Below, in pieces: positions 40,156 to 50,000 of a stretch of DNA of 64,000 nt. The notes under the pieces were generated by a model, which ran no database searches, was not told the DNA's origin, and saw only the letters and a list, made by a program, of their open reading frames with translations. The stretch comes from DATJPR01 sp963811705 (GTDB lineage: Bacteria > Bacteroidota > Ignavibacteria > UBA10030 > UBA6906), in NCBI GenBank assembly GCA_963811705.1, contig CAWESL010000007.1:62001-126000 (forward strand), written 5' to 3'. How positions within the stretch are numbered: position 1 is the first letter of the stretch; the number at the start of each line of letters is the position of its first letter. The translations under genes and the position numbers were made by a program.

Positions 40156-40843
40156 ACCCATCATCCTCGTTGTCGACGACGAAGCGCAAATTCGCCGCCT
40201 GCTCCTCAGGACGCTCGACGGTCACGAATGGAAAATCCTCGAGGGGAAAAACGGCGCGGAGGCCTTGACCCTCGCATCAACGCACCAGGTCTCGCTCGTC
40301 ATCCTCGACCTGGGACTGCCTGACATGGACGGAGCAGACGTGCTGCGTCGCCTGCGCGAATGGTCGAAGATCCCGGTGATCATCGTCTCCGTCCGTAACG
40401 CCGAAACGGACATCATTGCTTGTCTGGATGCCGGAGCGGACGACTACCTGACGAAACCGTTTCGAACAGGAGAGCTCCTCGCGCGGGTGCGGACTGCCTT
40501 GCGCCGGAGTGAACAGGAGAAACACGTCAAGCCCTATGTCCGTGGCGAAATCGTCGTCGATCTGGAAGGCAATACGGCCAGGAAGCGGGGCGAGTTTATC
40601 AAATTGACGGGAACGGAGTTCTCCTTGCTTTCGCTGTTTGTACGCCACGCGGGACGTGTCCTCACGCATCGGTTTATTCTGGAACAGGTTTGGGGGCAGG
40701 CCTATGCCGAAGAGACCCAGTATACCCGGGTCTACGTGGGATCGTTGCGAAAAAAACTCGAAGACGATCCCTCGAAGCCTTCCCTGATCATCACGGAGTC
40801 CGGAATCGGGTACCGCATGGTGGAAGGGGACGAACCCTCGTAG
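40145..40843 (+). CDS. kdpE: Response regulator KdpE (OmpR family)
   Basis: A 232-residue OmpR-type regulator. Receiver domain with acidic pocket D11/D12, phosphoacceptor D55 (VILDLGLPDMDG), switch threonine/serine in VIIVSVRN, and lysine in YLTKPF; C-terminal winged helix with LTGTEFSLLSLFVRHAGRVLTHRFILEQVWG and the RVYVGSLRKKLEDDP recognition region. It overlaps kdpD by 11 bases. Its classic target, the kdpFABC promoter, is not within this window. Confidence 0.95.
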   Translation: MIREPIILVVDDEAQIRRLLLRTLDGHEWKILEGKNGAEALTLASTHQVSLVILDLGLPDMDGADVLRRLREWSKIPVIIVSVRNAETDIIACLDAGADDYLTKPFRTGELLARVRTALRRSEQEKHVKPYVRGEIVVDLEGNTARKRGEFIKLTGTEFSLLSLFVRHAGRVLTHRFILEQVWGQAYAEETQYTRVYVGSLRKKLEDDPSKPSLIITESGIGYRMVEGDEPS

Positions 40844-40862
40844 CAGCCGAAAGCGGCGTGCT
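40842..40862. terminator. Small bidirectional hairpin between kdpE and uvrC
   Basis: AGCAGCCG (40842-40849), loop AAAG, CGGC-G-TGCT (40854-40862) with one bulged G. It lies exactly in the gap between the two convergent stops. No T-run. Confidence 0.35.
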
Positions 40863-42721
40863 CATTCTTCCGTCTGGTCGAAATGCTGGCGGAGGCGCTC
40901 CGCCAGTTTCTCTCCGACGATCTCGGCAAGTTGTTCCAGCGTCGCGAACTTCACTCCCTGAACGGATCCGAAGGCTTCCAGCAATTCCTTCGCGCGTTTC
41001 GCCCCCACCCCCGTGATCTGATGCAGTTCTGTCGCCAGCGTCCGCTTGGCCCGCAGCGTCCGGTGATAGGTAATCGCAAACCGGTGCGCTTCGTCCCTGA
41101 TCTGTTGAAGGAGGCGGAGCCCCGGAGAATCCTTCGGGATGAGCTCGGGGTCCGAATTTCCCGGCAGGTACACCTCTTCAAGCCGCTTCGCCAGTCCAAT
41201 GATCGGCTGATTGACAATGCCGAGCGCGGAAAGCACGTCCACCGCGCTGGAAAGCTGCCCCTTGCCGCCGTCGACCATCACCAGATCCGGCATGGACCCA
41301 TGTTCTTCAAGAATGCGTGAGTAGCGGCGCCGGATGACTTCCCGCATACTCGCGAAATCGTTCGGTCCCTCGACATTGCCGATCTTGAATTTCCTGTATT
41401 CGCTCTTCCGCGGCTTCCCATCGACAAACACCACCATCGACGCAACGCTGTCCGCACCCTGAATGTTTGAAATGTCGAAACACTCGACCTTGCGGGGAAG
41501 AGTTTCCAGGCGAAGGTCACGTTGCAGGGCGGTGATTCCTGCAGGAACGTACTCCGCACGCTTCATCTTCTGTAGCTGCAACTCCCCCAGCAGAAACTTT
41601 GCGTTGGTTACCGACAGGCGAACAAGCTTGGCCCCTTCCCCTTCCGGCGGAACGGAAAGCACCACCGCTTCGCCCCGGCGCGCCGTCAGCCATGACCGCA
41701 TCGCTTCATCGTCCGGCACCACGCCGGGAAGATAAATTTCGCGAGGGATGTCTTCGGCATCGAGATAGTATTGCTGGAGGAATCCTTCCAGGACTTCCTC
41801 CGGAGCGACCCCGCCGACCCCTCCGAGATAATAGTGCCGACGGCCGACCATATTCCCGTCACGGAGACGGAAAACGACGCCGCACGCATCGCCTTCTTCG
41901 CTTGCGATGCCGACGATGTCACGATCCACGGGATCGAGATCGGTGACCTTCTGTTTTTCGCTATAGGCCTCGAGGCCGCGAATCCGGTCACGGACAATCG
42001 CCGCTTCTTCAAATCGTTTGTCCGCAGCCATCGACTGCATTTCCGCCTGAAGTTCTCCAATGAGTTTCCCCGTCTTCCCCTGCAGGACGGAGGCGACCTG
42101 ATCAATCATCGCATTGTAATGCGCGCGGGTCGCCAGACCTTCGCACGGGCCTTCGCATTTTTTGATATGGTAGTCCAGACAGACCCGAATGCGCCTGCTC
42201 TTGACCACCGCATCGTCCATGAAATAATTGCAGCTCCGTATCATGAAGAGGTCCCGGACGGCCTTGAGCGCCGCGCGGACATTGCGGACGTCGGTATAAG
42301 GGCCGAAGTATCGTGAACCATCGCGCCGGATGTCGCGCGTCACGAAGACCCTGGGATACGGTTCGTTCGTGATGACGATGTACGGATAACTCTTGTCGTC
42401 CTTCAGATTCACATTGTAGCGGGGCTTGAGCTGCTTGATGAGGTTGGCTTCGAGGATGAGCGCTTCGACTTCGCTGTCGGTGACAATGATTTCAAGATCG
42501 GTCGCCTTCCTCAGCATCGCCTCGATACGCGGATCCATCGACCGGGCCTTCTGAAAATACTGCCGCACCCGGTTGCGAAGGTTCTTCGCCTTCCCGACGT
42601 AAAGAACCGTCCCCTCAGCGTCTTTGTGTTGATAGACCCCGGGGCCGGCAGGCAGACTTTCGAGCTTTTCCTCGATGGTCGGCCCTTCGGCTGAGAGACG
42701 GAATGTGATCGATGACGGCAT
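40862..42721 (-). CDS. uvrC: Excinuclease ABC subunit C
   Basis: A 619-residue UvrC. GIY-YIG nuclease with PAGPGVYQHKDAEGTVLYVGKAKNLRNRVRQY near the N-terminus; UVR motif around residue 210 (IGELQAEMQSMAADKRFEEAAIVRDRI); a central RNase H-like 5' endonuclease domain with ECFDISNIQGADSVASMVVF; and C-terminal (HhH)2 ending LAEIVGEKLAERLRQHF. It makes both incisions of nucleotide excision repair with UvrB. It is the last gene of the secA-glnB-era-eamA-peptidase-uvrC series. Confidence 0.97.
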   Translation of the reverse strand: MPSSITFRLSAEGPTIEEKLESLPAGPGVYQHKDAEGTVLYVGKAKNLRNRVRQYFQKARSMDPRIEAMLRKATDLEIIVTDSEVEALILEANLIKQLKPRYNVNLKDDKSYPYIVITNEPYPRVFVTRDIRRDGSRYFGPYTDVRNVRAALKAVRDLFMIRSCNYFMDDAVVKSRRIRVCLDYHIKKCEGPCEGLATRAHYNAMIDQVASVLQGKTGKLIGELQAEMQSMAADKRFEEAAIVRDRIRGLEAYSEKQKVTDLDPVDRDIVGIASEEGDACGVVFRLRDGNMVGRRHYYLGGVGGVAPEEVLEGFLQQYYLDAEDIPREIYLPGVVPDDEAMRSWLTARRGEAVVLSVPPEGEGAKLVRLSVTNAKFLLGELQLQKMKRAEYVPAGITALQRDLRLETLPRKVECFDISNIQGADSVASMVVFVDGKPRKSEYRKFKIGNVEGPNDFASMREVIRRRYSRILEEHGSMPDLVMVDGGKGQLSSAVDVLSALGIVNQPIIGLAKRLEEVYLPGNSDPELIPKDSPGLRLLQQIRDEAHRFAITYHRTLRAKRTLATELHQITGVGAKRAKELLEAFGSVQGVKFATLEQLAEIVGEKLAERLRQHFDQTEE

Positions 42722-42786
42722 AGAAATGAAGGGAGTAGGGATCTGGGACCAGGACTGGAAAGCAGGGGCCTGCGGCCGGCGTTCCC

Positions 42787-44796
42787 TTATCGAACCAATA
42801 TCATTGATCTCGTCGCCGTGAAGTTCCCCGCGCTGAGGCGATAGTAATACACTCCGCTCGCGAGTCCTCTGGCGTTGAACGTGAAGGAGTATTTCCCGGC
42901 TGGATACCTGCCGTCTGCCAGGACTGCCACTTCCCTGCCCAACACATCATACACCACCAGTCGCACCCGACTGTCCGCTGTCCACTGTCCGCTGATTACT
43001 GTTGTCGGATTAAACGGATTCGGGTAATTTTCCTCGAGGCGCGACACACGAGGATATCCAAGGTCCTGCGAAGAAATACCCGACGGCGCATTGACCACCT
43101 GCTTGAGAATCCAGTCATCAGGGTCGAACGCGACGGAATCCGGAGTGAAGGACAACGGCTGGACGAAACTCTGCAGGCGCAGCGAGTCCATGACGACAAA
43201 CGTCGTGTCATGCCCGACCGCTGAGGCACGTACTTGAATCGGCATCCTGTACGTAGGCCACGAGGTATCCTGCCGCTGATAAATCGTCATGGAGATCGCG
43301 CCACTCGCGTACGCGCTCTTGAAAGCGTATTGCGGCCATCCTTTTCCAAAAATCCATTCGTTGAAGAACCAGCCGAGGTCGCGATGGGCGACGGAATCGA
43401 CGACATCGCGAAACTCATCGGTGATGGCCGCGCCACCTTCAAACTTCGCCCGGTAGGCACGCAGCGAGGCAAAAAAAACTGAATCGCCCAGCACACCGCG
43501 GAGCGTATGCAGAACCCAGGCGCCTTTCGAATAGACGCTTGTTGGGAAATACCCGAATCCCTGCCCCACGGGATCATACACCGTCCCTTGCCATGAACCA
43601 TACTGAAACTGCGTGAATGCGGATTCCATATACTGCCGCAACGCCGCCGAACCTCCCAGAGACTCTTTCCACAACGCTTCGACGTAGCTCGCGAAGCTTT
43701 CGTTGAGCCAGATGTCCTGCCACTGGCCGCACGTCACATTATCGCCCCACCATTGATGACCGAGCTCGTGGACAACCACCGATTCGCTCGTCTCCAGGCT
43801 TCGCGCAAGGGTGGTAATGGTCTGGTGCTCCATTCCACCATAGGCAAACGGCGCCACTCCTGTCATCCCATATTTGTCGAACGGATACGGGCCGAACAGC
43901 TTGCCCAAATTGCCGAGCATCTGCGCAACAGTCGGGAGGTAAGTAGCGCACTGGGAAGAATCCGGACGCCAAACATAGTACTGGACAGGGATCGTATCGC
44001 CCGGCCCTCGTACAAATGGATACGAAGAGACCGTCCACTTGGAAATCGTCACTGCGATCAGATAGGTCGCGATTTCATGGTTCTCTCTCCAATGCCAGGT
44101 CACCGTCCCGTCACCGTTCTGGAGAGTTCCGAGGAGCACGCCGTTGGACGCCGCGACAAATCCGGCAGGGACAGTCGCCCTGAGCTCCAACGTCGCCTTA
44201 TCCCAGGGCTCGTCATAGCAAGGAAGCCAGAAACGGGCGTCCGACGGTTCTGACATCGTGTAGCCGAGCGTATCCGGAAGGCCGCGCAGTCCCAGGGTGT
44301 CCGGGACAAAATAGTAGTACCCCTGGCGACCAGACGGGCGGCTCAATCCGGGAGGCCGGTGGTAACGGATCGCCACCGCCAACGTCTCCCCTGCTTGCGC
44401 CTGAGACGGCAGGGAGAAGACAACATTTTCTCCTGAAAACATCGCCCCCGAAAGAACCGGGATCCCATTCACCATAATGGAATCCAGCTGCAAATCGACG
44501 GCGTTCAGCGTGAGAGACGAGAGCGCCTGGGTGGGGATGAGTGTCATGGTGACCGTTCCCCCCATATCCGCAGTCGTCATCGCAAAATGAAGATCCAAAT
44601 CGTAGTGGAGAATATTGAACGGCTGAGTCCCGGTGAACAGAACACTGTTCATTTTCGCCTGATCCGTCGCGCCTGCACCGGGCGATCCCCGTTTCTCCGG
44701 CGCGAGTTCCTGGGCGTTTCCGGGGATGGGGAAGACCAGTACGGCCAGAGTCACGAGAAGAAGGGTCAGGAAGATGCTCTGCTTAGCTGAGTTCAC
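42787..44796 (-). CDS. M1-family aminopeptidase with type IX secretion C-terminal sorting domain
   Basis: A 669-residue secreted metallopeptidase. Signal peptide (SIFLTLLLVTLAVLVFPIPGNAQ); M1 N-terminal beta domain; exopeptidase motif YGGMEHQTIT in place of GAMEN; zinc site HELGHQWWGDNVTCGQWQDIWLNE (HExxH plus E 19 residues on). The last ~85 residues, after LEENYPNPFNPTTVISG, form the Por-system/T9SS type A sorting domain (VYDVLGREVAVLADG..., GLASGVYYYRLSAGNFTATRSMILVR). The start codon is GTG. It shows that the host has a type IX secretion system. Confidence 0.93.
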   Translation of the reverse strand: MNSAKQSIFLTLLLVTLAVLVFPIPGNAQELAPEKRGSPGAGATDQAKMNSVLFTGTQPFNILHYDLDLHFAMTTADMGGTVTMTLIPTQALSSLTLNAVDLQLDSIMVNGIPVLSGAMFSGENVVFSLPSQAQAGETLAVAIRYHRPPGLSRPSGRQGYYYFVPDTLGLRGLPDTLGYTMSEPSDARFWLPCYDEPWDKATLELRATVPAGFVAASNGVLLGTLQNGDGTVTWHWRENHEIATYLIAVTISKWTVSSYPFVRGPGDTIPVQYYVWRPDSSQCATYLPTVAQMLGNLGKLFGPYPFDKYGMTGVAPFAYGGMEHQTITTLARSLETSESVVVHELGHQWWGDNVTCGQWQDIWLNESFASYVEALWKESLGGSAALRQYMESAFTQFQYGSWQGTVYDPVGQGFGYFPTSVYSKGAWVLHTLRGVLGDSVFFASLRAYRAKFEGGAAITDEFRDVVDSVAHRDLGWFFNEWIFGKGWPQYAFKSAYASGAISMTIYQRQDTSWPTYRMPIQVRASAVGHDTTFVVMDSLRLQSFVQPLSFTPDSVAFDPDDWILKQVVNAPSGISSQDLGYPRVSRLEENYPNPFNPTTVISGQWTADSRVRLVVYDVLGREVAVLADGRYPAGKYSFTFNARGLASGVYYYRLSAGNFTATRSMILVR

Positions 44797-44811
44797 GGTC
44801 GGCTCCGTCGA

Positions 44812-45723
44812 TCAGGTGGATCGAATCTTTAACATAATGGCCTTCCCGTTGGTTGCAAGAATCCCTGCGAGAACGAGTATGGCTCCGACCGCGACGGTCG
44901 GTGCGAGTCGTTCGCCCAGGACAACCGCACCGAGGATTACCGCGATAATCGGGTTTATGAAGCTGGAAAGGGAAAGGTAGACCGCTTCAAGATGTTTGAG
45001 CAACCAGTAATACGTGACGAAAGCGACCACCGAACCGAACACCGCAAGATAGAGAACGGAGCCGACGGCGACCGCATTCCATGTCGACGGCACATTCCGT
45101 TCAAAGATCAACGACAACAGGAGCAGGAACACCGAGCACATGCTCATCCCCACGAAATTCATCACCACAGGGCTGATGTGCGTTCCGTGTTTCTTGATGG
45201 GGACAAGCGAGTAGGCCTGGAGCACCATGGAAAGGACGACCGCCCCCATGCCGAGCATTCCTTCCGTTCCGGTCCAGCTGAGGCCGGGGGCGAAGATGAT
45301 CACGATGCCGACAAAACCGATAATTGTTCCTGCGATCTTGTAGGCGTCCAGACGTTCATCGTCAGAGAAAAAATGCATGCAGAGGCCGACCGTGAAGGGA
45401 AAACCGCCGAACAGAATGCTGCCGAGGGAACTCGGGATAAATTGTTCGCCCCAATAGACCAGTGCAAACGGAAACGAGAAGGAAAGAACGCCGATCGCGG
45501 CGTACGTGATCATCGCTTCCCGACTGAACGTAATGCGCAGTCCGCGCAGCCGGATGATGCCGTAGAGGAGAACCGAGGCGACGACGAAGCGCACCCCTGC
45601 GGAGAAGAACGGGGGGAGATACTCGAGACTCAGCTTGATGCCGAGCCACGTCGAACCCCACACGGTGCTGACAACGGCAAAGCCGAGGACAACAAGAAGT
45701 CTTTTGCTCAAGACCATTGGCAT
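44812..45723 (-). CDS. EamA/DMT-family transporter
   Basis: A 303-residue protein with ten predicted membrane helices and two EamA repeats. The first begins VVSTVWGSTWLGIKLSLEYLPPFFSAGVRF, the second around GMGAVVLSMVLQAYSLVPIKKH; PIIAVILGAVVLGERL near the C-terminus is the typical EamA end motif. It probably exports metabolites such as amino acids or nucleosides, not specified by the sequence. It sits between era (25-base gap) and the M1 peptidase (15-base gap). Confidence 0.88.
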   Translation of the reverse strand: MPMVLSKRLLVVLGFAVVSTVWGSTWLGIKLSLEYLPPFFSAGVRFVVASVLLYGIIRLRGLRITFSREAMITYAAIGVLSFSFPFALVYWGEQFIPSSLGSILFGGFPFTVGLCMHFFSDDERLDAYKIAGTIIGFVGIVIIFAPGLSWTGTEGMLGMGAVVLSMVLQAYSLVPIKKHGTHISPVVMNFVGMSMCSVFLLLLSLIFERNVPSTWNAVAVGSVLYLAVFGSVVAFVTYYWLLKHLEAVYLSLSSFINPIIAVILGAVVLGERLAPTVAVGAILVLAGILATNGKAIMLKIRST

Positions 45724-45748
45724 AGGATTGACCGGCGTTCTCGATTCG

Positions 45749-46666
45749 TCAACGATCCTCCCGGTATCCGAAGCGCTTCACCCATTCCTCCTTTTCCCGC
45801 CATCCTTCGCGCACTTTGACGTGGAGGTCCAGGAACACCTTCTTGCCGAGGAACGCCTCGATGTCCGCCCTCGCCCTTCGGCCGATTTCTTTCAGGAGTG
45901 TCCCGCCCTTTCCGATGACGATCCCCTTCTGGGAATCGCGTTCAAGGATGATCTCCGCGCTGATGAACCATTTCCCTTTTTCCCGCTCCTTGAACTGGAC
46001 AATCTCCACGGAGCTGGAGTACGGAATCTCGTCATGGGTCTGCAGAAAGATCTTTTCACGGATGATCTCTCCGACGAAGAACCGTTCTTGTCGATCGCTG
46101 GCAATGTCGAGCGGGTAATACGCGGGATGAATCGGGATGTCCTGGGCGAGGGCAGAGACCAGGTCTACGACGCCGGTCCCGCGAAGGGCGGAGACTTCGA
46201 ATACCCGGTGAAAGGCAGCGGTTCCGGCATAACGTTGTCGGACGTCCGCAAGCGCCGCCGCATGGACGCAGTCGATCTTGTTCAGCACAAGGTAGGTGGG
46301 CTTCGAAAGCGCACGAACCAACGCGGGGATTTCAGTGTGAGCGGCACGCTCGGCGTGAGGAGTATCAATCAGCAACAGCACGACGTCGGCTTCTTCCAGC
46401 GCCGACGCGGATTGCTTCATCATCGCCCGGTGCAGCGCATAGCGGGGTTCGATAAGACCCGGCGTGTCAAGGAACACGGCCTGCAGAACGTCGGTGGAGA
46501 GAATCCCGAGAATCTTATGCCGGGTCGTCTGCGGCTTGGGGGTAACAATGGAGATCTTCTGCCCGAGGAAGGCATTCAGCAGGGTGGACTTGCCGACGTT
46601 CGGCTCGCCGACGAGGGCAACATAGCCGGAGCGAAAAGGCGGTACGTCTCGGTGTGAACCTTCCAT
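45749..46666 (-). CDS. era: GTPase Era
   Basis: A 305-residue Era. GTPase motifs G1 GEPNVGKS, G2 region PQTTRHKILGI, G3 DTPG, G4 NKID and G5 SALRG; C-terminal KH domain with IVIGKGGTLLKEIGRRARADIEAFLGKKVFLDLHVKV. It binds the 3' end of 16S rRNA and acts in 30S maturation. It lies downstream of glnB with a 52-base gap. Upstream genes are secA and glnB, not the usual rnc or ybeY. Confidence 0.97.
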   Translation of the reverse strand: MEGSHRDVPPFRSGYVALVGEPNVGKSTLLNAFLGQKISIVTPKPQTTRHKILGILSTDVLQAVFLDTPGLIEPRYALHRAMMKQSASALEEADVVLLLIDTPHAERAAHTEIPALVRALSKPTYLVLNKIDCVHAAALADVRQRYAGTAAFHRVFEVSALRGTGVVDLVSALAQDIPIHPAYYPLDIASDRQERFFVGEIIREKIFLQTHDEIPYSSSVEIVQFKEREKGKWFISAEIILERDSQKGIVIGKGGTLLKEIGRRARADIEAFLGKKVFLDLHVKVREGWREKEEWVKRFGYREDR

Positions 46667-46718
46667 ACGGTCCGGTCAGTCCGAACGATTGTTCAGTTGC
46701 GTTCGACGCTGCGCAACG

Positions 46719-47057
46719 CTACAGCGCCTCTTCCCCTGATTCGCCGGTCCGAACCCGTACTGCGTCCTCCACGGGATAAATGAAGATCTTCCCATCCCCC
46801 ACCTGCCCGGTTTTTGCCGCCTTCACGACAGTTTCCACAACCTTGTCCACCTGTGCATCCGGCACGACGACTTCCAGCTTCAACTTGGGAAGAAAATCAA
46901 TCTGATATTCGGATCCCCGGTACAATTCCGTGTGGCCTTTCTGACGTCCGTAGCCTTTGACTTCGGTCAACGTCATTCCCTTGACGCCGATTTCGGCCAG
47001 CGCTTCGCGGACATCGTCGATCCGGAACGGCCGGATGATGGCTTCAATTTTCTTCAT
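46719..47057 (-). CDS. glnB: Nitrogen regulatory protein PII
   Basis: A 112-residue PII protein of full length. The T-loop is KGYGRQKGHTELYRGSEYQIDFLPK with Y51, the uridylylation site in many bacteria; the B-loop is TGQVGDGKIFI. It integrates 2-oxoglutarate and ATP/ADP status. It follows secA by only 12 bases and is not paired with amtB or glnA here, so it belongs to the GlnB rather than GlnK context by neighbourhood. Nothing in the window shows a uridylyltransferase (glnD). Confidence 0.95.
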   Translation of the reverse strand: MKKIEAIIRPFRIDDVREALAEIGVKGMTLTEVKGYGRQKGHTELYRGSEYQIDFLPKLKLEVVVPDAQVDKVVETVVKAAKTGQVGDGKIFIYPVEDAVRVRTGESGEEAL

Positions 47058-47069
47058 GCGAGAAGTCCT

Positions 47070-50000
47070 CTATTTGCCGTGGCATTGTTTGTATTTCTTC
47101 CCGCTCCCGCACGGACAGGGATCGTTTCGTCCGACTTTCTCGCCGACATGGATAGGTTGCGCCTTGCCGGCGCGGGCCGCCGGGTTTTGTTCCGGAGCGC
47201 CGGGCACAGGCTCCCGGTTTCCCTGGAACCCCATGCCGGCCGCGGAGTCGTGCATCATATGCATCGGCTGCGGTCTCCGGCTCGCCGACAATGGAGCCAA
47301 TTCCTGCGGCTGTGCGGGGAAGAGGCGGAAGATGGACGATACCACTTCCGCGTTCACCAGATCGAGCAATTCCATGAACATGCGGAAGGCCTCCGTCTTG
47401 TATTCGACCAGCGGATCCTTCTGCCCGTACGCCCGCAGATGGATGCCCTCTTTCAGGTCGTCCATCTCCCGGAGGTGGTCCTTCCACCTGTCGTCGATCA
47501 CCTGCAGCATCACGCGCTTTTCAATCAACCCCATCACTTCTCCGCCGAGGCGCTCTTCTTTCCTGTGATAGAACTCCTTTGCGGCTTTCACGATGAGATC
47601 CTTGACACCCTCCGGACCGGCTTGCTGCCATTCCTTCGGGGTGACCGACAGGTCCACCAGGAGTTGCGCCCGGAGATCCCTCTGCAGCGGTTCGATTTCT
47701 CCGTCGTGATAGTATTTGTCGATCAGTTTCTGCGCGTAATCCTCGATAAGATCGACGATGTCATCCCTGATCCGGTCGCTCACCAGCGCCCGTCGTCGAC
47801 GGGAATAAATCACTTCGCGTTGCTGGTTCATGACGTTGTCATATTCCAGCAGGCGCTTTCGAATGCCGAAATTATTCTCCTCCACCTTGCGTTGCGCGCG
47901 CTCGACGGACCTCGTGATGAGCGGGTGCTGGATCACGTCTCCTTCCTTCAATCCCAACCGTCCCATGATCCCGGCGATTCGTTCGCTGCCGAACAGACGC
48001 ATCAGGTCATCCTCGAGGGAAAGGAAGAAGAGCGACGAACCGGGATCTCCCTGTCGGCCCGACCGTCCGCGCAGCTGGCGGTCGATGCGCCGGGCCTCAT
48101 GACGTTCCGTCCCGACGATATGAAGGCCGCCCACTTCCCGGACTCCCGGTCCGAGTTTGATGTCGGTGCCGCGGCCCGCCATGTTTGTGGCGATCGTCAC
48201 CTGACCGGACAACCCTGCGAGGGAAACGATCTCCGCTTCGCGTTGATGGTGTTTTGCGTTCAGGACATTATGGGGGATCCCCTTGCGCTTCAGCATGCGG
48301 CTGAGCGTCTCGGACACCTCAACGCTCGTCGTCCCCACGAGGGTCGGTCGCCCTTCCTTCCGCTTCTGCTCGATCTCCTCGGTGACGGCGTTGTATTTTT
48401 CCCGCTTCGTCTTGTAAATCACATCGTTGACGTCGTCACGGACCATCGGCCTGTTCGTCGGCACGACGACGACGTCCAGCTTGTAGATATCGAAGAACTC
48501 GGCAGCTTCCGTTTCCGCCGTTCCGGTCATCCCCGCGAGTTTGCCGTAGAGGCGGAAGTAATTCTGCAGCGTGATGGTGGCAAGGGTCTGCATGTCACGC
48601 TCGACTTTGACCCCTTCCTTGGCTTCGATCGCCTGATGGAGTCCGTCCGAGTACCGCCTCCCGGGAAGCAGGCGTCCCGTGAATTCATCCACGATCATGA
48701 CCTTCCCGTCATCCGAGACGACGTACTCATCGTCTTTCGCATACAGGGCATACGCGCGAAGGAGCTGGGTCACGGTATGGATGCGTTCGCTCCGTTCGGC
48801 ATACAGCAGATTCAATTCATCCTTCCGGGCCTGCTTTTGATCCTCCGTTTTCGCTGTGTCCGTTTCCAGCAGACTGATCTCCGTGCCGAGATCGGGCAGG
48901 ATGAAGAAATCCTTGTCGCCGACCATCGGCATAAGATAGTCGCGCCCTTTTTCGGTCAGATTGATCTGGTGGTTCTTTTCGTCAATGGCAAAGTAGAGCT
49001 CGTCGTCGATTTCATGCATCCTGCTCCCCTGGTCACGGAGATAGTCAATTTCCGTATCCTGGACGAGTTTTTTGTTCGACGGCTCCGAAAAGACCTTCAA
49101 CAGGCGCGGATGTTTCGGCAGACCGCGCGTCGATCGGAGCAACAGGACGCCGGCCTCGTCCTTCTTTCCCTCGGTGAGCAGTTTCTCGGCGTCGGAGACA
49201 AGTTTACTGATGAAACTTCGTTGCTGGTTGACGATACGCTCGACAAACGGTTTCATCTCGTCAAACTTGTGGTCTTCGCTCTTGACCGGGCCGCTGATGA
49301 TCAGGGGTGTCCGGGCTTCGTCAATGAGCACCGAATCCACCTCATCGACGATTGCGTAGTAATACTCCCTTTGAACCAGGTCCTCTTTGTCGACCACCAT
49401 ATTGTCCCGAAGGTAATCGAACCCGAATTCGTTGTTGGTTCCGTAGGTGATGTCGCACCCGTACTCCCGGCGCCGCTGCAACGGATCGAGGGAAGTTTGG
49501 ATGCACCCAACCGTCATGCCGAGGAATTCAAAAACCTGTCCCATCCACACACTGTCGCGTTTCGCCAAATAGTCATTGACCGTGACGAGGTGGACGCCTC
49601 TTCCCGGCAGAGCGTTGAGATACATCGGCATGGTCGCAACGAGCGTCTTCCCTTCCCCCGTCGCCATCTCCGCGATCTTCCCCTGGTGCAGAACCATTCC
49701 GCCGATCAATTGGACGTCAAAGGGGATCATCTCCCAGATCACCGGATTCCCCAGGAGATCGAACCGATGCTTGCTTTCCGTCAGCCGCCGGCAGGCGTCT
49801 TTGACGGTGGCAAAGGCTTCGGGAAGCAACTCGTCAAGGGTCTCGTTCGTTACCGTGTCTCTCTCCTCCTCGGCCCCGTCCAACTCCTCAAGCAAGGCCT
49901 CGCGTTCAACGGTGTTCAGGTCCGCCTTGAGTTTCTCCCGAATCTCCGAAATCCGCTGTTCGACGTCCTTCAGCGCTTCCTGAATCCGCCCACGGAACTC

